DNA of 64,000 nt from Modestobacter lapidis. Lineage in GTDB: Bacteria > Actinomycetota > Actinomycetes > Mycobacteriales > Geodermatophilaceae. The position numbers and the translations under genes were made by a program. The stretch lies in NCBI GenBank assembly GCA_019779905.1, contig JABAKE010000010.1, positions 1 through 64,000 on the forward strand, written 5' to 3'. Under the pieces are notes generated by a model. That model made no database searches and was not told the DNA's origin. It saw only the letters and a list, made by a program, of their open reading frames with translations. Below, piece by piece: positions 14,952 to 25,353 of this stretch. Each line of letters begins with the position of its first letter. Within the stretch, counting starts at the first letter, position 1.

Positions 14952-17666
14952 GTGGACCTGACGCGGCGACGAACACCCGGACGGTGGCTACTGGCCGTCC
15001 CGGTGCTGACCGGTGCGGCCGGCGGCGCCGCACCCTGGGCCGCGCACCTCGTGGTGCTGACCACCGCCCTGGTCACGGTGGCGGTGCTGTGGCGGGCCGG
15101 GCGACGTCCACCCGGCGGTGCGCGCGGCTGGTCGCTGCTGGCGGTGGCCGTGCTCCTCGGCGTCGTGGGCGATGCCGTCGCCGGACTGCCCGCCTTTCCC
15201 GGCGACGTCCCGCAGGCCGCGACCCGGTCGCTGGCCTCCGTCCCGTCCCTCGTGCTCGCCGCCGCCGGCGTCCTCTCCCTGCTGACCTGGGCGCAGCTGC
15301 GCCGGGGCGGGGCCCGGCTGGTCACCGAGACGGCCTTGTTCTTCAGCGCGGCCATGGTGCTGGCCCAGGTGCTCGTCGTCGGCCCGGTGCTCCAGGGGCC
15401 ACCCCTCGACGTCGCCACCCGCACCGCCCTCGAGGTCTCCTGCGCGGCAACGGCTGCCCTGCTGTCGGCCGTGCTGGTCCTGGTCTCCGCCTCCGCCGGA
15501 CGCCGCGTTCCCGGTGCGGCCCTGCTGCTCGCCGTCACCACCACGGCCGCCGGCCACGCCGTCACCATCCTGGATTCGAGCGGCCACCTCACCGGCCTGA
15601 CCACCTGGGTGCCCGTCCTCCAGGTGGCCTCCCTGCTCCTGGTCGTGCTGGCGGTGCGGCGCGACCACGGCCCGGATGCCGCCGGCGAGGCGCCTCCCAC
15701 CGGGCGGGCCGCCGGGCTCGGCCTCGCCGGGCAGGTGCTCCCGCACCTGGTGATGGTGGTGGCCGCCCTGCTGTTCGTGGCGTCCGCCGTGCTCGGTGCC
15801 GGCCACGGCCCGGTGGCCGCGGCCGCCGTGCTGGCCGGCCTCGTGCTCACCGCGCTGCACCGGGCGGTCACCGCCCGGGACGAGGCGCGGGTCGCCCGGC
15901 GGCTCGACCGCAGCGAGGCCTACTTCCGCTCCCTGGTGCGCTCCAGCAGCGACGCCGTGCTGATCCTCGACGGCGACCTGCGCGTCACGTGGGCCGCGCC
16001 GACCCTGGCCGCCGGGACCGCCGCCGCCGGCACCGACCTGGTGGGCAGCCGGCTGCCCAGCGTCGTGCACCCCGACGACGCGGAGGCGGTCGCCGGCTGG
16101 CTGACCGGCGAGGCGGCAGGGGCGGGGGCGGGACCGGCCGGGCTGCGCACCTTCCGGCTGCCCGCGCCGCGCGGGTGCTGGCGCGTGCTGGAGACCGGCG
16201 TCAGCGACCTGCGTGCCGATGACGACGTTCAGGCCCTGGTGCTGCACTGCCGCGACGTGACCGCACGGCTGGACCGCGAGGACCAGCTGCACTCCATCGC
16301 CTTCACCGACCCGCTGACGGGCCTGCCGAACCGGGCCGCCCAGCTGGTCGCCCTGAGTAGCCGGCTCGGCGCGCTCAGTGACCGGGCCGACGCCGAGCCG
16401 GGGACTGCCGGCGCCGACGGCTCCGGCACCCCGGAGCCGCCGGCCCCCGCGGAGGGCGCCTCGCTGCTCCTCTTCGAGCTGCAGGGCCTGCACGATTCCC
16501 TCGACCGCTCCGGCGGCGACGTCGTCGACGTCGCCCTGGTCGAGATCGGCCGCCGGCTGCGCAGCACGCTGCGCAGTGAGGACCAGGTCGCCCGGATCGG
16601 CACCGGGACGTTCAGCGTCCTGGCGATGGGCACCCGCGCGGACGCCGACCGGGTGGCCGCCCGCTGCCTGTCGGTGATCGAGCAGCCGCTGGCGACCGGC
16701 TCCGGCCTGGTCGACCTCACCGCGGCCGTCGGGCTCGTGCCGCTGTCCGCGGGGCTGTCCGAGCGGGAGGCCCTCGACCGCGCCGACCTGGCCGTGCGGG
16801 ACGCCCGTGCCGCGGCTCCCGGCACGGTGCGCCGCTACACCGACGCCATGGGTGCGGCCCGCGACCGCGCGGAGCAGCTGCGCCGCGACCTGGTGGGCGC
16901 CCGCGAACGGGGCGAGCTCGGACTGGCCTGGCAGCCGATCGTCGGGCTGGCCGACCAGCGGGTCACCGGGGTCGAGGCGTCACTGCGCTGGCGGCACCCG
17001 GTGTTCGGTGACGTGCTGCCCGAGGAGTTCCTGCCCGTCGCCGCGCGCGCCGGCCTGGACGTCGACCTGCAGCGCTGGGTCCTGCGGGAGGCCACCGCCG
17101 CCGCGGCGGGGCTGCCCGAGCAGGGGCTCGCGCTGAAGCTCGGCGTCGACATCTCCCTGCCGCACCTGGCGTCGGGCACCCTGGTCGGCGACGTGTCCGG
17201 CGCCCTGCAGGCCAGCGGCCTGCCCCCGGAGCGGCTGGTCGTGGAGATCTGCGAGGCGGCGGTCGCCGTCGGCGGCGAGCGGGTGGCGGCCGACGTCGCC
17301 GCGCTGCGGCTGATGGGCGTGCACCTGGCGCTCGACGACTTCGGCAGCGGCCAGTCCTCGCTGCCCCAGCTGTCCCGGCTGCCGGTCGACATCATCAAGC
17401 TGGACCGGTCCTTCCTCGCCCGCGTCGACCGGGACCGCTACACCCGGGCGGTGTGCGAGTCGATCGTCGGCATCGGCGCCGCGCTGGGCGTGGACGTCGT
17501 CGCCGTCGGGGTGGAGACCACCGCGCAGCTGACCGTCCTGGAGTCCCTGGGGTGCGGCTACGCGCAGGGCTTCCTGCTCTCCCGGCCGGTCAGCCTGGCC
17601 GCGCTGGAGGAGCTGCTGGAGCAGGGGGCCGGCCAGCTGTGGCCCGGCATCCCCGGCCGGGTGTGA
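14952..17666 (+). CDS. Membrane PAS-GGDEF-EAL protein with degenerate GGDEF (c-di-GMP type)
   Basis: The 904-residue protein has an N-terminal block of about eight hydrophobic helices (residues 12-305), a PAS-like segment (SEAYFRSLVRSSSDAVLILD), a GGDEF domain and an EAL domain. The GGDEF signature is replaced by RIGTGTFSVL near residue 550 and the DLDGFK metal motif is lost, so cyclase activity is very unlikely. The EAL part keeps Glu and Arg of ExLxR (VEASLRW) and DDFGSG, but has LxxDIS for N-I-S, ICEA for TE(S) and AVGVET for AEGVET, so activity is doubtful. It probably works as a c-di-GMP or GTP receptor. The GTG start at 14952 has no clear ribosome site. Its stop overlaps the next start. 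Confidence 0.85.
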   Translation: MDLTRRRTPGRWLLAVPVLTGAAGGAAPWAAHLVVLTTALVTVAVLWRAGRRPPGGARGWSLLAVAVLLGVVGDAVAGLPAFPGDVPQAATRSLASVPSLVLAAAGVLSLLTWAQLRRGGARLVTETALFFSAAMVLAQVLVVGPVLQGPPLDVATRTALEVSCAATAALLSAVLVLVSASAGRRVPGAALLLAVTTTAAGHAVTILDSSGHLTGLTTWVPVLQVASLLLVVLAVRRDHGPDAAGEAPPTGRAAGLGLAGQVLPHLVMVVAALLFVASAVLGAGHGPVAAAAVLAGLVLTALHRAVTARDEARVARRLDRSEAYFRSLVRSSSDAVLILDGDLRVTWAAPTLAAGTAAAGTDLVGSRLPSVVHPDDAEAVAGWLTGEAAGAGAGPAGLRTFRLPAPRGCWRVLETGVSDLRADDDVQALVLHCRDVTARLDREDQLHSIAFTDPLTGLPNRAAQLVALSSRLGALSDRADAEPGTAGADGSGTPEPPAPAEGASLLLFELQGLHDSLDRSGGDVVDVALVEIGRRLRSTLRSEDQVARIGTGTFSVLAMGTRADADRVAARCLSVIEQPLATGSGLVDLTAAVGLVPLSAGLSEREALDRADLAVRDARAAAPGTVRRYTDAMGAARDRAEQLRRDLVGARERGELGLAWQPIVGLADQRVTGVEASLRWRHPVFGDVLPEEFLPVAARAGLDVDLQRWVLREATAAAAGLPEQGLALKLGVDISLPHLASGTLVGDVSGALQASGLPPERLVVEICEAAVAVGGERVAADVAALRLMGVHLALDDFGSGQSSLPQLSRLPVDIIKLDRSFLARVDRDRYTRAVCESIVGIGAALGVDVVAVGVETTAQLTVLESLGCGYAQGFLLSRPVSLAALEELLEQGAGQLWPGIPGRV

Positions 17667-20347
17667 CCGCCTCCGGCCCGGCACCCGGCTGGCCCCGGAC
17701 CGTGGTCGCCGCCGGCCTGGCCGGGTCCGCCGTGGTCCTCGGCTGCCTCCAGGTGCTCGCCCCGGGCGTGCGCGGGCACCTCGCACCGGCCGGCCTCGCG
17801 CTCGCCACCTGGGTCGTCGGCGCGCTCGTGCTGCGGCACTGCCGCCGGCTCGACCCGGTGGCGGCCGCCACCTGGCGGGCGTTCGCGCTCATCGCCGTGC
17901 TGCTCGGCCTCGGGCACGCGCTGCGCGCGGCGGCCGGGGTCGGGGTGAACCCGGTCGCCACCGGCCTGCCCGACCTGCCGCTGGCGGCCAGCGGACCGGT
18001 GGCCGTGCTGCTGCGCGCACCGGTGGCCCTGGACGGCATCGTCGCGCTCATCGCGCTGGGCGTGCTGGTCGAGGTGCTGGCCCCCCTGGCGACCGGCACC
18101 ACCGGCACCGACCCGGTGCTCGCGGTGGGCTACCCGGCGGTGAGCGCGGTGCTGTGCGCCGGAGGGTTGGTGACGTTCGCCGCGGTGACCCCGGCCCGCC
18201 GGCCCGCGGCCGGCCTGCTGCTGCTGGCCTTCGTCTCGCTGGCCGCGACGATGATCAGTGGTGCGCGGGCCGCGGCGTTCCCGTCCACGCTGCTCGACGT
18301 CGTCACGAGCACCTGCTACCTGGCGGTGCTGGCCGCCGGCACCCTGGCGCTGGCCCGCGACCCCGGGCCGAGCGCGCGCAGCGACGAGGCGGTGGCCGCG
18401 GCGCCGCTGGCCGGGGTCGTGCTCAGCTACTGCGTCGGGTTCGGCGGCATCCTGGTGCTCCTCGTCGGCGGGGTGGCCGGCCGGCCGCTCACGCCGGTCG
18501 AAGCGGTCTCCGCCGCGGTGCTGCTCGCCCTCATCCTCGCCCGCACGCTGGTCTGGGCGGCGGACGGCGCCCGGCTGACCCGGCAGGTGCTGAGCACGGA
18601 GGCCTACTTCCGCACGCTGGTGCACAGTGCCGCGGACCTCACGATCCTGCTCGACTCCCACGGCCGGATCACCTGGAGCTCCGGGGGCGGCCGCGGCCCG
18701 ACGGCCTGGACGCCCCGCGACGTGGCCGGCCGGCGGCTGGCCGACCTCGTCCACGACGAGGACCGGGCCGAGCTCGACCGGGTGCTCGATCCGGTTCCCG
18801 ACCCTGCGGGCGCGCGCGGGCGGGTCTTCCGGCTGCGCGCCCGTGAGGGTGGCTGGCGCAACGTCGAGGCGGTCCGGGTGGTGAGCTCCGCGGTGCTGCC
18901 CGGGATGCCCGACGGCGGGCCGGACGGCGGGCACCGGCACGGGCTCGTGGTGCACCTGCGCGACGTCGACCACCGGCGCAGCAGCGAGCTGGAGCTGGAG
19001 CGGCTGGCCTACACCGACTACCTGACCGGGCTGCCGAACCGGGCCCGGCTGATGGCCGCCCTGACCGACGCCCGCAGCCGGGCGGCCGAGGGACACCCCG
19101 GCTGCCTGCTGATGCTGGACCTGGACGGCTTCAAGGCGGTCAACGACGTGGCCGGCCACGAGGCGGGGGACCTGCTGCTCGTCGAGGTGGCCGCCCGGCT
19201 GCGCACGTCCGTCCGGGACCGGGACCTGGTGGGTCGGCTGGGCGGCGACGAGTTCGCCGTCCTGGTGGCCGCCGGCCTGGAGGAGGCCACCGCGCTGGCC
19301 GAGCGGATCGTCGCGGAACTGCGTGACGTGCACCGCTCGGTGCCCACCGGCGGAGGCGGCCCGGACCTGCGCTTCGACGTCTCCTGCAGCATCGGGGTCA
19401 CCGCGCTCGACCCGGCCGACGACGTGCCGACCACGATCCGGCAGGCCGACCTCGCACTGCGGGCGGCCAAGGCCGCCGGCAAGGACTGCGTGCGCTGCGC
19501 CGGGGAGGCGGCCGACTCCGCCACCGGACGGCGGACCCGGCTGGCCCGGGATCTGCCCGACGCGCTGGGCCGCGGCCAGCTGAGGGTGGTCTACCAGCCG
19601 ATCATCGGGGTGACCGACCGGCGGGTGCTGGGTGTGGAGGCCCTGCTGCGGTGGCGGCACCCGCTGCTGGGGGACGTGTCGCCGGAGGAGTTCGTCCCGC
19701 TCGCCGAGGACGACGGCCTGATCGTGCCGCTGCAGCGGTGGGTGCTCGGCCAGGCCACCGTCGTGCTGGCCGACCTGCTGCGGGACGGGCGGGACCTGCG
19801 GCTCGGCGTGAACATCAGCGTGCGCCACCTGCAGGCCGGGTGCCTGGTCCCCGACGTCACCGCCGCGCTGCGGGCCGCCGGGCTGTCGGCCGACCGGCTG
19901 CTGCTCGAGGTCACCGAGTCGCTGTTCATCAACGAGCGCGACCGGGCCGACGGCGACCTGCAGACCCTGCACGACCTGGGCTGCCGGATCGCCCTGGACG
20001 ACTTCGGGCGTGGGTACTCGACGTTCGCCTACCTCGCCAGGTTGCCGGTCGACGTGCTGAAGATGGACCGGGAGTTCCTGGCCGACATCGCGCACGACGA
20101 GCGCAGCGCCGCCCTGGTGCAGAGCGTCATCGACCTGGGCCGCCGGCTGGGGATCGACGTCGCGGCCGAGGGGGTCGAGACGGCGGAGGAGATGGCCGCC
20201 CTGCGGGACATGGGCTGCGCCTACCTGCAGGGCTACCTGCTCGGGCGGCCCACCGAGGTGGCCGACATCGCGGCCGTGGTCGACGGCTTCGACGGTGGTC
20301 TGTTCGACGCCGTCCCGGCCGCCGGTGTGGTGGCGACGGCGGTCTGA
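17663..20347 (+). CDS. Membrane PAS-GGDEF-EAL protein with intact signatures (diguanylate cyclase/phosphodiesterase)
   Basis: This 894-residue sister of the preceding gene begins at GTG 17663 in a GTGA overlap. It has about nine N-terminal membrane helices (to about residue 305), a PAS segment (TEAYFRTLVHSAADLTILLD), a GGDEF domain with DLDGFKAVND and RLGGDEFAVL (about residue 526), and an EAL domain with EALLRW (about 659), NISVRHL, EVTES, DDFGRGYS, KMDREF, AEGVET and QGYLLGRP. All catalytic residues for making and breaking cyclic di-GMP are present. No RxxD inhibitory site is obvious before GGDEF. Translation coupling to a degenerate sister suggests that the two act as one membrane complex. 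Confidence 0.9.
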   Translation: MTASGPAPGWPRTVVAAGLAGSAVVLGCLQVLAPGVRGHLAPAGLALATWVVGALVLRHCRRLDPVAAATWRAFALIAVLLGLGHALRAAAGVGVNPVATGLPDLPLAASGPVAVLLRAPVALDGIVALIALGVLVEVLAPLATGTTGTDPVLAVGYPAVSAVLCAGGLVTFAAVTPARRPAAGLLLLAFVSLAATMISGARAAAFPSTLLDVVTSTCYLAVLAAGTLALARDPGPSARSDEAVAAAPLAGVVLSYCVGFGGILVLLVGGVAGRPLTPVEAVSAAVLLALILARTLVWAADGARLTRQVLSTEAYFRTLVHSAADLTILLDSHGRITWSSGGGRGPTAWTPRDVAGRRLADLVHDEDRAELDRVLDPVPDPAGARGRVFRLRAREGGWRNVEAVRVVSSAVLPGMPDGGPDGGHRHGLVVHLRDVDHRRSSELELERLAYTDYLTGLPNRARLMAALTDARSRAAEGHPGCLLMLDLDGFKAVNDVAGHEAGDLLLVEVAARLRTSVRDRDLVGRLGGDEFAVLVAAGLEEATALAERIVAELRDVHRSVPTGGGGPDLRFDVSCSIGVTALDPADDVPTTIRQADLALRAAKAAGKDCVRCAGEAADSATGRRTRLARDLPDALGRGQLRVVYQPIIGVTDRRVLGVEALLRWRHPLLGDVSPEEFVPLAEDDGLIVPLQRWVLGQATVVLADLLRDGRDLRLGVNISVRHLQAGCLVPDVTAALRAAGLSADRLLLEVTESLFINERDRADGDLQTLHDLGCRIALDDFGRGYSTFAYLARLPVDVLKMDREFLADIAHDERSAALVQSVIDLGRRLGIDVAAEGVETAEEMAALRDMGCAYLQGYLLGRPTEVADIAAVVDGFDGGLFDAVPAAGVVATAV

Positions 20348-20413
20348 CCGGCTCCGCAGCATGCCGCGTCCCACGGATCCTGTCCCGGGAGTCCACCTGA
20401 TGGGATGTCGTGG

Positions 20414-20452
20414 TTGACGTAGGGCGCCTTCCCGGCGCACAGTGTCCGTGTG
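20414..20452 (+). promoter_or_regulatory. ilvB promoter giving a leaderless leader peptide
   Basis: TTGACG (20414-20419) and CACAGT (20438-20443), 18 bp apart, place the transcription start near the GTG at 20450. The start codon also lies in a 7-bp inverted repeat GGCGCAC...GTGCGCC (20434-20440/20450-20456), which could be an operator. Confidence 0.5.
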
Positions 20453-20482
20453 CGCCGCACCCTCCTCGTAGTCATCGCCTAG
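20450..20482 (+). CDS. ilvB leader peptide (attenuator peptide)
   Basis: GTG 20450 opens a 10-codon frame, [10 protein letters not shown], ending at TAG 20480-20482. Five of the ten codons are for leucine, valine and isoleucine in a row, the end products of the pathway. It is followed by a GC-rich hairpin beginning at the stop codon and then a T-tailed terminator before ilvB. This is the standard layout of ribosome-mediated attenuation, which is documented for ilvB operons of actinobacteria. Starvation for any branched-chain amino acid would stall the ribosome here and favour read-through. Confidence 0.85.
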   Translation: MRRTLLVVIA

Positions 20483-20543
20483 CGCGCCGGTCCACCCCGA
20501 CCGACGCGCCACCCCTCCGTGCCAACGGCACGAGGGGTTTTTT
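20482..20543 (+). terminator. ilvB attenuator: pause hairpin plus intrinsic terminator
   Basis: The first hairpin pairs GCGCG (20482-20486) with CGCGC (20505-20509) and GGTC with GACC around the loop CCACCCC-type sequence. The second, CCCCT-C-CGTGCC / GGCACGAGGGG (20512-20537), is followed by six T residues (20538-20543), a textbook intrinsic terminator. T-tails are rare elsewhere in this window, which underlines its regulatory role. Confidence 0.85.
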
Positions 20544-20618
20544 GTTGGCCGGGAGTCCGACCGGCCAACGATCTCGCCCCTCGCCGCCCCCGCCCCCCGC
20601 CCAGGGAGATCGTCGAAG

Positions 20619-22562
20619 ATGAGCACCACCAGCAGCGCCGGCCGACCCGCCCCGGCATCCGCTACCGCCGTCGGTCCGGCGCCCGGTGCCGGTCCGGCCC
20701 CCGCGACCGCGACCACGCCGACCGACTCCGCCGCCCAGGCCGGTCTGGGCGTCGAGACGACCGCCCGGACGATGGCCGAGGCCGCCGCCGAGCCGGCCAC
20801 CGGCATCACCGGGGCGCAGAGCCTGGTCCGCTCCCTGGAGGCCGTCGGCGTGGAGGTCGTGTTCGGCATCCCCGGCGGGGCGATCCTGCCGGCCTACGAC
20901 CCCCTCTTCGACTCCGCGCTGCGGCACGTGCTGGTCCGCCACGAGCAGGGCGCCGGGCACGCCGCCCAGGGCTACGCCCAGGCCACCGGCCGGGTCGGGG
21001 TGTGCATGGCCACCTCGGGCCCGGGTGCCACCAACCTGGTCACGCCGCTGGCCGATGCCTACATGGACTCGGTTCCGGTGGTGGCGATCACCGGCCAGGT
21101 GCCGACCGCGGCCATCGGCACCGACGCCTTCCAGGAAGCCGACATCCGCGGCATCACCATGCCGATCACCAAGCACAACTTCCTGGTGACCGACGCCCGG
21201 GACATCCCGCAGCGGATCGCCGAGGCCTTCCACCTGGCCTGCACCGGCCGGCCCGGCCCGGTTTTGGTCGACATCCCCAAGGACGTCCTGCAGGCGACCA
21301 CCGACTTCGACTGGCCGCCGCGGATCGACCTGCCCGGCTACAAGCCGACCACCCGGCCGCACGGCAAGCAGGTGCGGGAGGCCGCGGCGCTGATCGCCGG
21401 CGCCGCACGCCCCGTGCTCTACGTCGGCGGCGGCGTGCTCAAGGCCGGCGCCACCGAGGAGCTGGCGGCCCTCGCGGAGCTGACCGGCGCCCCCGTCGTG
21501 ACCACCCTGATGGCCCGCGGCGCCTTCCCCGACAGCCATCCACAGAACCTGGGCATGCCCGGCATGCACGGCAACGTCACCGCGGTCACCGCGCTGCAGA
21601 AGGCCGACCTGCTCGTCGCCCTCGGGGCGCGGTTCGACGACCGGGTGACCGGTCAGCTGTCGAGTTTCGCCCCGCACGCGGCGATCGTCCACGCCGACAT
21701 CGACCCGGCCGAGATCGGCAAGAACCGCCGGGCCGACGTGCCGATCGTGGGCGATGCCAAGGCCACCATCGCCGAGCTGGTGAGCGCGCTGCAGGCCGAG
21801 CACGCCGCCGGGCGCGCCCCGGAGCTCACCTCCTGGTGGGCCCAGCTGGAGCAGTGGCGGGCGAAGTACCCGCTGGGCTACGACTGGCCCGAGGACGGCG
21901 CGCTGTCCCCGCAGTACGTGATCGAGCGGTTGGGCGCGATCGCCGGGCCCGACGCGATCTACGCCTCCGGTGTGGGCCAGCACCAGATGTGGGCCGCCCA
22001 GTTCATCTCCTACGAGAAGCCGGGCAGCTGGCTCAACAGCGGTGGCCTGGGCACCATGGGCTACGCCGTCCCGGCGGCGATGGGCGCCAAGTACGGCTGC
22101 CCGGACACCACGGTGTGGGCCATCGACGGTGACGGCTGCTTCCAGATGACCAACCAGGAGCTCGCCACCTGCGCCATCGAGGGCATCCCGATCAAGGTCG
22201 CCGTCATCAACAACGGCAATCTCGGCATGGTCCGGCAGTGGCAGACCCTCTTCTACGAGGGGCGCTACTCCAACACCCGGCTGAACACCCACACCGGCGA
22301 CGGGTCGGTCAAGCAGGTGCGCATCCCCGACTTCGTCACCCTCGCCGAGGCGCTGGGCTGCGTGGGCCTGCGGTGCGAGAGCAAGGACGACGTCGACGCG
22401 GTGATCGAGAAGGCCATGGCGATCAACGACGCCCCGGTCGTCATCGACTTCATCGTCGGCTCCGACGCGCAGGTCTGGCCGATGGTGGCCGCCGGCGCCA
22501 GCAACGACGACATCCTGGCCGCGCGCGACGTGCGCCCGGTCTTCGGAGAGGGACAGGTGTAG
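20619..22562 (+). CDS. ilvB: Acetolactate synthase large subunit
   Basis: IlvB condenses pyruvate with pyruvate or 2-ketobutyrate, the first shared step of valine/leucine and isoleucine synthesis, using thiamine diphosphate and FAD. The 647-residue protein has a variable N-terminal extension of about 65 residues, then [15 protein letters not shown] with the activating Glu in VRHEQGAGH. The C-terminal ThDP site is seen in [12 protein letters not shown] ... [15 protein letters not shown] 20619 follows GGGAG by 10 nt. ilvN follows after 2 nt and ilvC after about 100 bp, so ilvB-ilvN(-ilvC) is one attenuated unit. Confidence 0.97.
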   Translation: MSTTSSAGRPAPASATAVGPAPGAGPAPATATTPTDSAAQAGLGVETTARTMAEAAAEPATGITGAQSLVRSLEAVGVEVVFGIPGGAILPAYDPLFDSALRHVLVRHEQGAGHAAQGYAQATGRVGVCMATSGPGATNLVTPLADAYMDSVPVVAITGQVPTAAIGTDAFQEADIRGITMPITKHNFLVTDARDIPQRIAEAFHLACTGRPGPVLVDIPKDVLQATTDFDWPPRIDLPGYKPTTRPHGKQVREAAALIAGAARPVLYVGGGVLKAGATEELAALAELTGAPVVTTLMARGAFPDSHPQNLGMPGMHGNVTAVTALQKADLLVALGARFDDRVTGQLSSFAPHAAIVHADIDPAEIGKNRRADVPIVGDAKATIAELVSALQAEHAAGRAPELTSWWAQLEQWRAKYPLGYDWPEDGALSPQYVIERLGAIAGPDAIYASGVGQHQMWAAQFISYEKPGSWLNSGGLGTMGYAVPAAMGAKYGCPDTTVWAIDGDGCFQMTNQELATCAIEGIPIKVAVINNGNLGMVRQWQTLFYEGRYSNTRLNTHTGDGSVKQVRIPDFVTLAEALGCVGLRCESKDDVDAVIEKAMAINDAPVVIDFIVGSDAQVWPMVAAGASNDDILAARDVRPVFGEGQV

Positions 22563-22564
22563 GG

Positions 22565-23089
22565 ATGACGCGACACACGCTCTCGGTGCTGGTCGAGAAC
22601 AAGTCCGGCGTGCTGGCGCGGGTCTCCGCGCTGTTCAGCCGGCGCGGCTACAACATCGAGTCCCTCGCGGTGGGGCCCACCGAGAACCCCGACCTGTCCC
22701 GGATGACGATCGTCGCCGACGCGGAGGCCCAGCCGCTGGAGCAGATCACCAAGCAGCTGAACAAGCTGATCGAGGTGATCAAGATCGTGGAGCTGGACAC
22801 CGCGGCGGTGCAGCGTGAGCTGCTGCTGGTCAAGGTCCGCGCGCCGCTGGCCGACCGGCACCAGGTGCTGCAGACCGCCGAGCTGTTCCGCGCCCGGGTG
22901 ATCGACGTCAACACCGACACCGTCACCCTCGAGGCCACCGGGACGCCGGACAAGCTGCAGGCCCTGCTGGCCGTCCTCGCCCCGCTGGGCATCAAGGAGA
23001 TGGCCCAGTCCGGCACCGTCGCACTGGGCCGCGGTCCGCGGTCGATGAGCGGCGCCGGTACCTTGCGCCCGGTCGAGCGCACCGCCTAG
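22565..23089 (+). CDS. ilvN: Acetolactate synthase small (regulatory) subunit
   Basis: IlvN activates IlvB and confers feedback inhibition by valine. The 174-residue protein starts with an ACT domain (HTLSVLVENKSGVLARVSALF ... RGYNIESLAVG) and has a second ACT-like C-terminal domain (VDVNTDTVTLEATGTPDKL region). Length is normal. ATG 22565 begins 2 nt after the ilvB stop, so the subunits are co-translated. Confidence 0.97.
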   Translation: MTRHTLSVLVENKSGVLARVSALFSRRGYNIESLAVGPTENPDLSRMTIVADAEAQPLEQITKQLNKLIEVIKIVELDTAAVQRELLLVKVRAPLADRHQVLQTAELFRARVIDVNTDTVTLEATGTPDKLQALLAVLAPLGIKEMAQSGTVALGRGPRSMSGAGTLRPVERTA

Positions 23090-24217
<1,128 letters not shown>

Positions 24218-24277
24218 AGAAGGACCCCTCTGCCCCCCACGCCTCGCACGCTCGGCGCGGGACCCTGCAGAGGGGCC
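24218..24277 (+). repeat. Intergenic hairpin repeat, type A
   Basis: It begins right after the ilvC stop: AGAAGGACC, outer stem CCCCTCTGC/GCAGAGGGG, with the conserved interior CCCCCCACGCCTCGCACGCT. Confidence 0.7.
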
Positions 24278-24313
24278 ATGCCTCCTGCGAGGGGGCCGTT
24301 CCAGCACGTCCAG

Positions 24314-24349
24314 GGGCCCCTGCCGCACCGACCGGTGCGGCAGGGGCCC
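24314..24349. terminator. Long hairpin between convergent ilvC and a membrane protein gene
   Basis: A perfect 17-bp stem GGGCCCCTGCCGCACCG / CGGTGCGGCAGGGGCCC with a 2-nt loop; placed to stop transcription from both sides. Confidence 0.75.
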
Positions 24350-24356
24350 TCGTGCG

Positions 24357-25166
24357 TCAGGACCGGCGGGCGCGGTGGGCGGCGAAGAACTGGGCCGCGC
24401 TCTTCCGGCACAGCAGCACCACGATGGCCAGCGCGCCGAGGAACAGCACCAGGCCGAGGACGACGCCGCCCGCCGCGTCCTGGGTGTTCGGATCCGTCGC
24501 CCCCAGGACCGCGGCGAACAGCACGAACCCGGTGACCGCGATCGCGATGGAGCCACCGACCAGGAGCAGCACCCGGCTGCGCCCACGGATGGCCAGCACC
24601 GCGCCCCACACCATGAGCACCGTCCAGGCCAGCGCGATCAGACCGAAGACGACGAGGCCCGCCCGGGCGGCGTCGACGGCCCCCGGGTCGATGGCCCCCA
24701 GCGACTCGTCGCTCTCCTCGATCATGCCGATCAGGTCGTCGACCACCGCTCCGAAGGCGAGCATCCCCACCGCGGCCAGCAGGCCGAAGGCGCCGTACAC
24801 GAAAGCCAGCACCGCGGCGGTGATGACCGACCCCGGACGGGCCGGCACCCCGGAGCCGCCGTACGGGCCGTAGGGGCCGTAGGGGGAGGGCTGGCCGTAC
24901 TGCGGGCCGTACTGGGCGGTCTGGCCGTACTGGGTCTGCTGGCCGTACGGCGCCTGCTGCCCGTACTGCGGCGGCTGCCCGTACTGGGTCGACCCGCCGT
25001 ACTGCGGCGGCTGGCCGTACTGCGGGGCCTGGCCGTACTGCTGGGCCTGGCCGTACTGCGGGGCCTGGCCGTACTGCTGCCCGCCGGACTGTCCGTACGG
25101 CTGGTCGGCAGGGGAGTCCTGCCCGGCCGGCCGGCCGGGCTGCTGGTCGTGGCGCTCGTCGCTCAT
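24357..25166 (-). CDS. Membrane protein with a (Q/P)YGQ-repeat N-terminal region
   Basis: The 269-residue protein starts at ATG 25166, preceded by GGAGGA at 4 nt. Residues 20-110 are a low-complexity tract of repeated QYGQ/PYGQ units rich in Tyr, Gln, Gly and Pro. Four hydrophobic helices follow (VITAAVLAFVYGAFGLLAAV; AGLVVFGLIALAWTVLMVWG; VLLLVGGSIAIAVTGFVLFA; VVLGLVLFLGALAIVVLLC), with an acidic insert between helices 1 and 2. The fold resembles actinobacterial DUF4064-type membrane proteins, but no function is known. Such cytoplasmic Tyr/Gln-rich tails are common on actinobacterial membrane proteins and may drive self-association. It stands alone between convergent ilvC and divergent serA. 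Confidence 0.8.
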   Translation of the reverse strand: MSDERHDQQPGRPAGQDSPADQPYGQSGGQQYGQAPQYGQAQQYGQAPQYGQPPQYGGSTQYGQPPQYGQQAPYGQQTQYGQTAQYGPQYGQPSPYGPYGPYGGSGVPARPGSVITAAVLAFVYGAFGLLAAVGMLAFGAVVDDLIGMIEESDESLGAIDPGAVDAARAGLVVFGLIALAWTVLMVWGAVLAIRGRSRVLLLVGGSIAIAVTGFVLFAAVLGATDPNTQDAAGGVVLGLVLFLGALAIVVLLCRKSAAQFFAAHRARRS

Positions 25167-25336
25167 GGTCTCCTCCGCACGAGGCCGGCGGCACCGGCGC
25201 TGCCGCGCCAGGATGGCTGCGCGGGCCGCACCGGAGCAAGCTCGCGGTACCCGCAGGGGTGCCGTCGGAGGGGCCCACGGACCCGCCCGGGAGCCCCGGT
25301 GCGACGGCCGCTGATCCGCCGCCGACGGCACGCTCC

Positions 25337-25353
25337 TAGGCTGCTGCCCTGTG
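25337..25353 (+). promoter_or_regulatory. Leaderless -10 of serA
   Basis: TAGGCT at 25337-25342 is 8 nt before GTG 25351; no ribosome-binding site. Confidence 0.45.

Noticed and set aside
17558-20869. 1103-codon minus-strand frame across the GGDEF-EAL gene
   Set aside because: Antisense shadow of a gene with clear GGDEF and EAL motifs; low-complexity composition and no family.
24850-25110. CRISPR-like array
   Set aside because: The short, in-frame repeated units encode QYGQ peptides; there are no spacers or cas genes.
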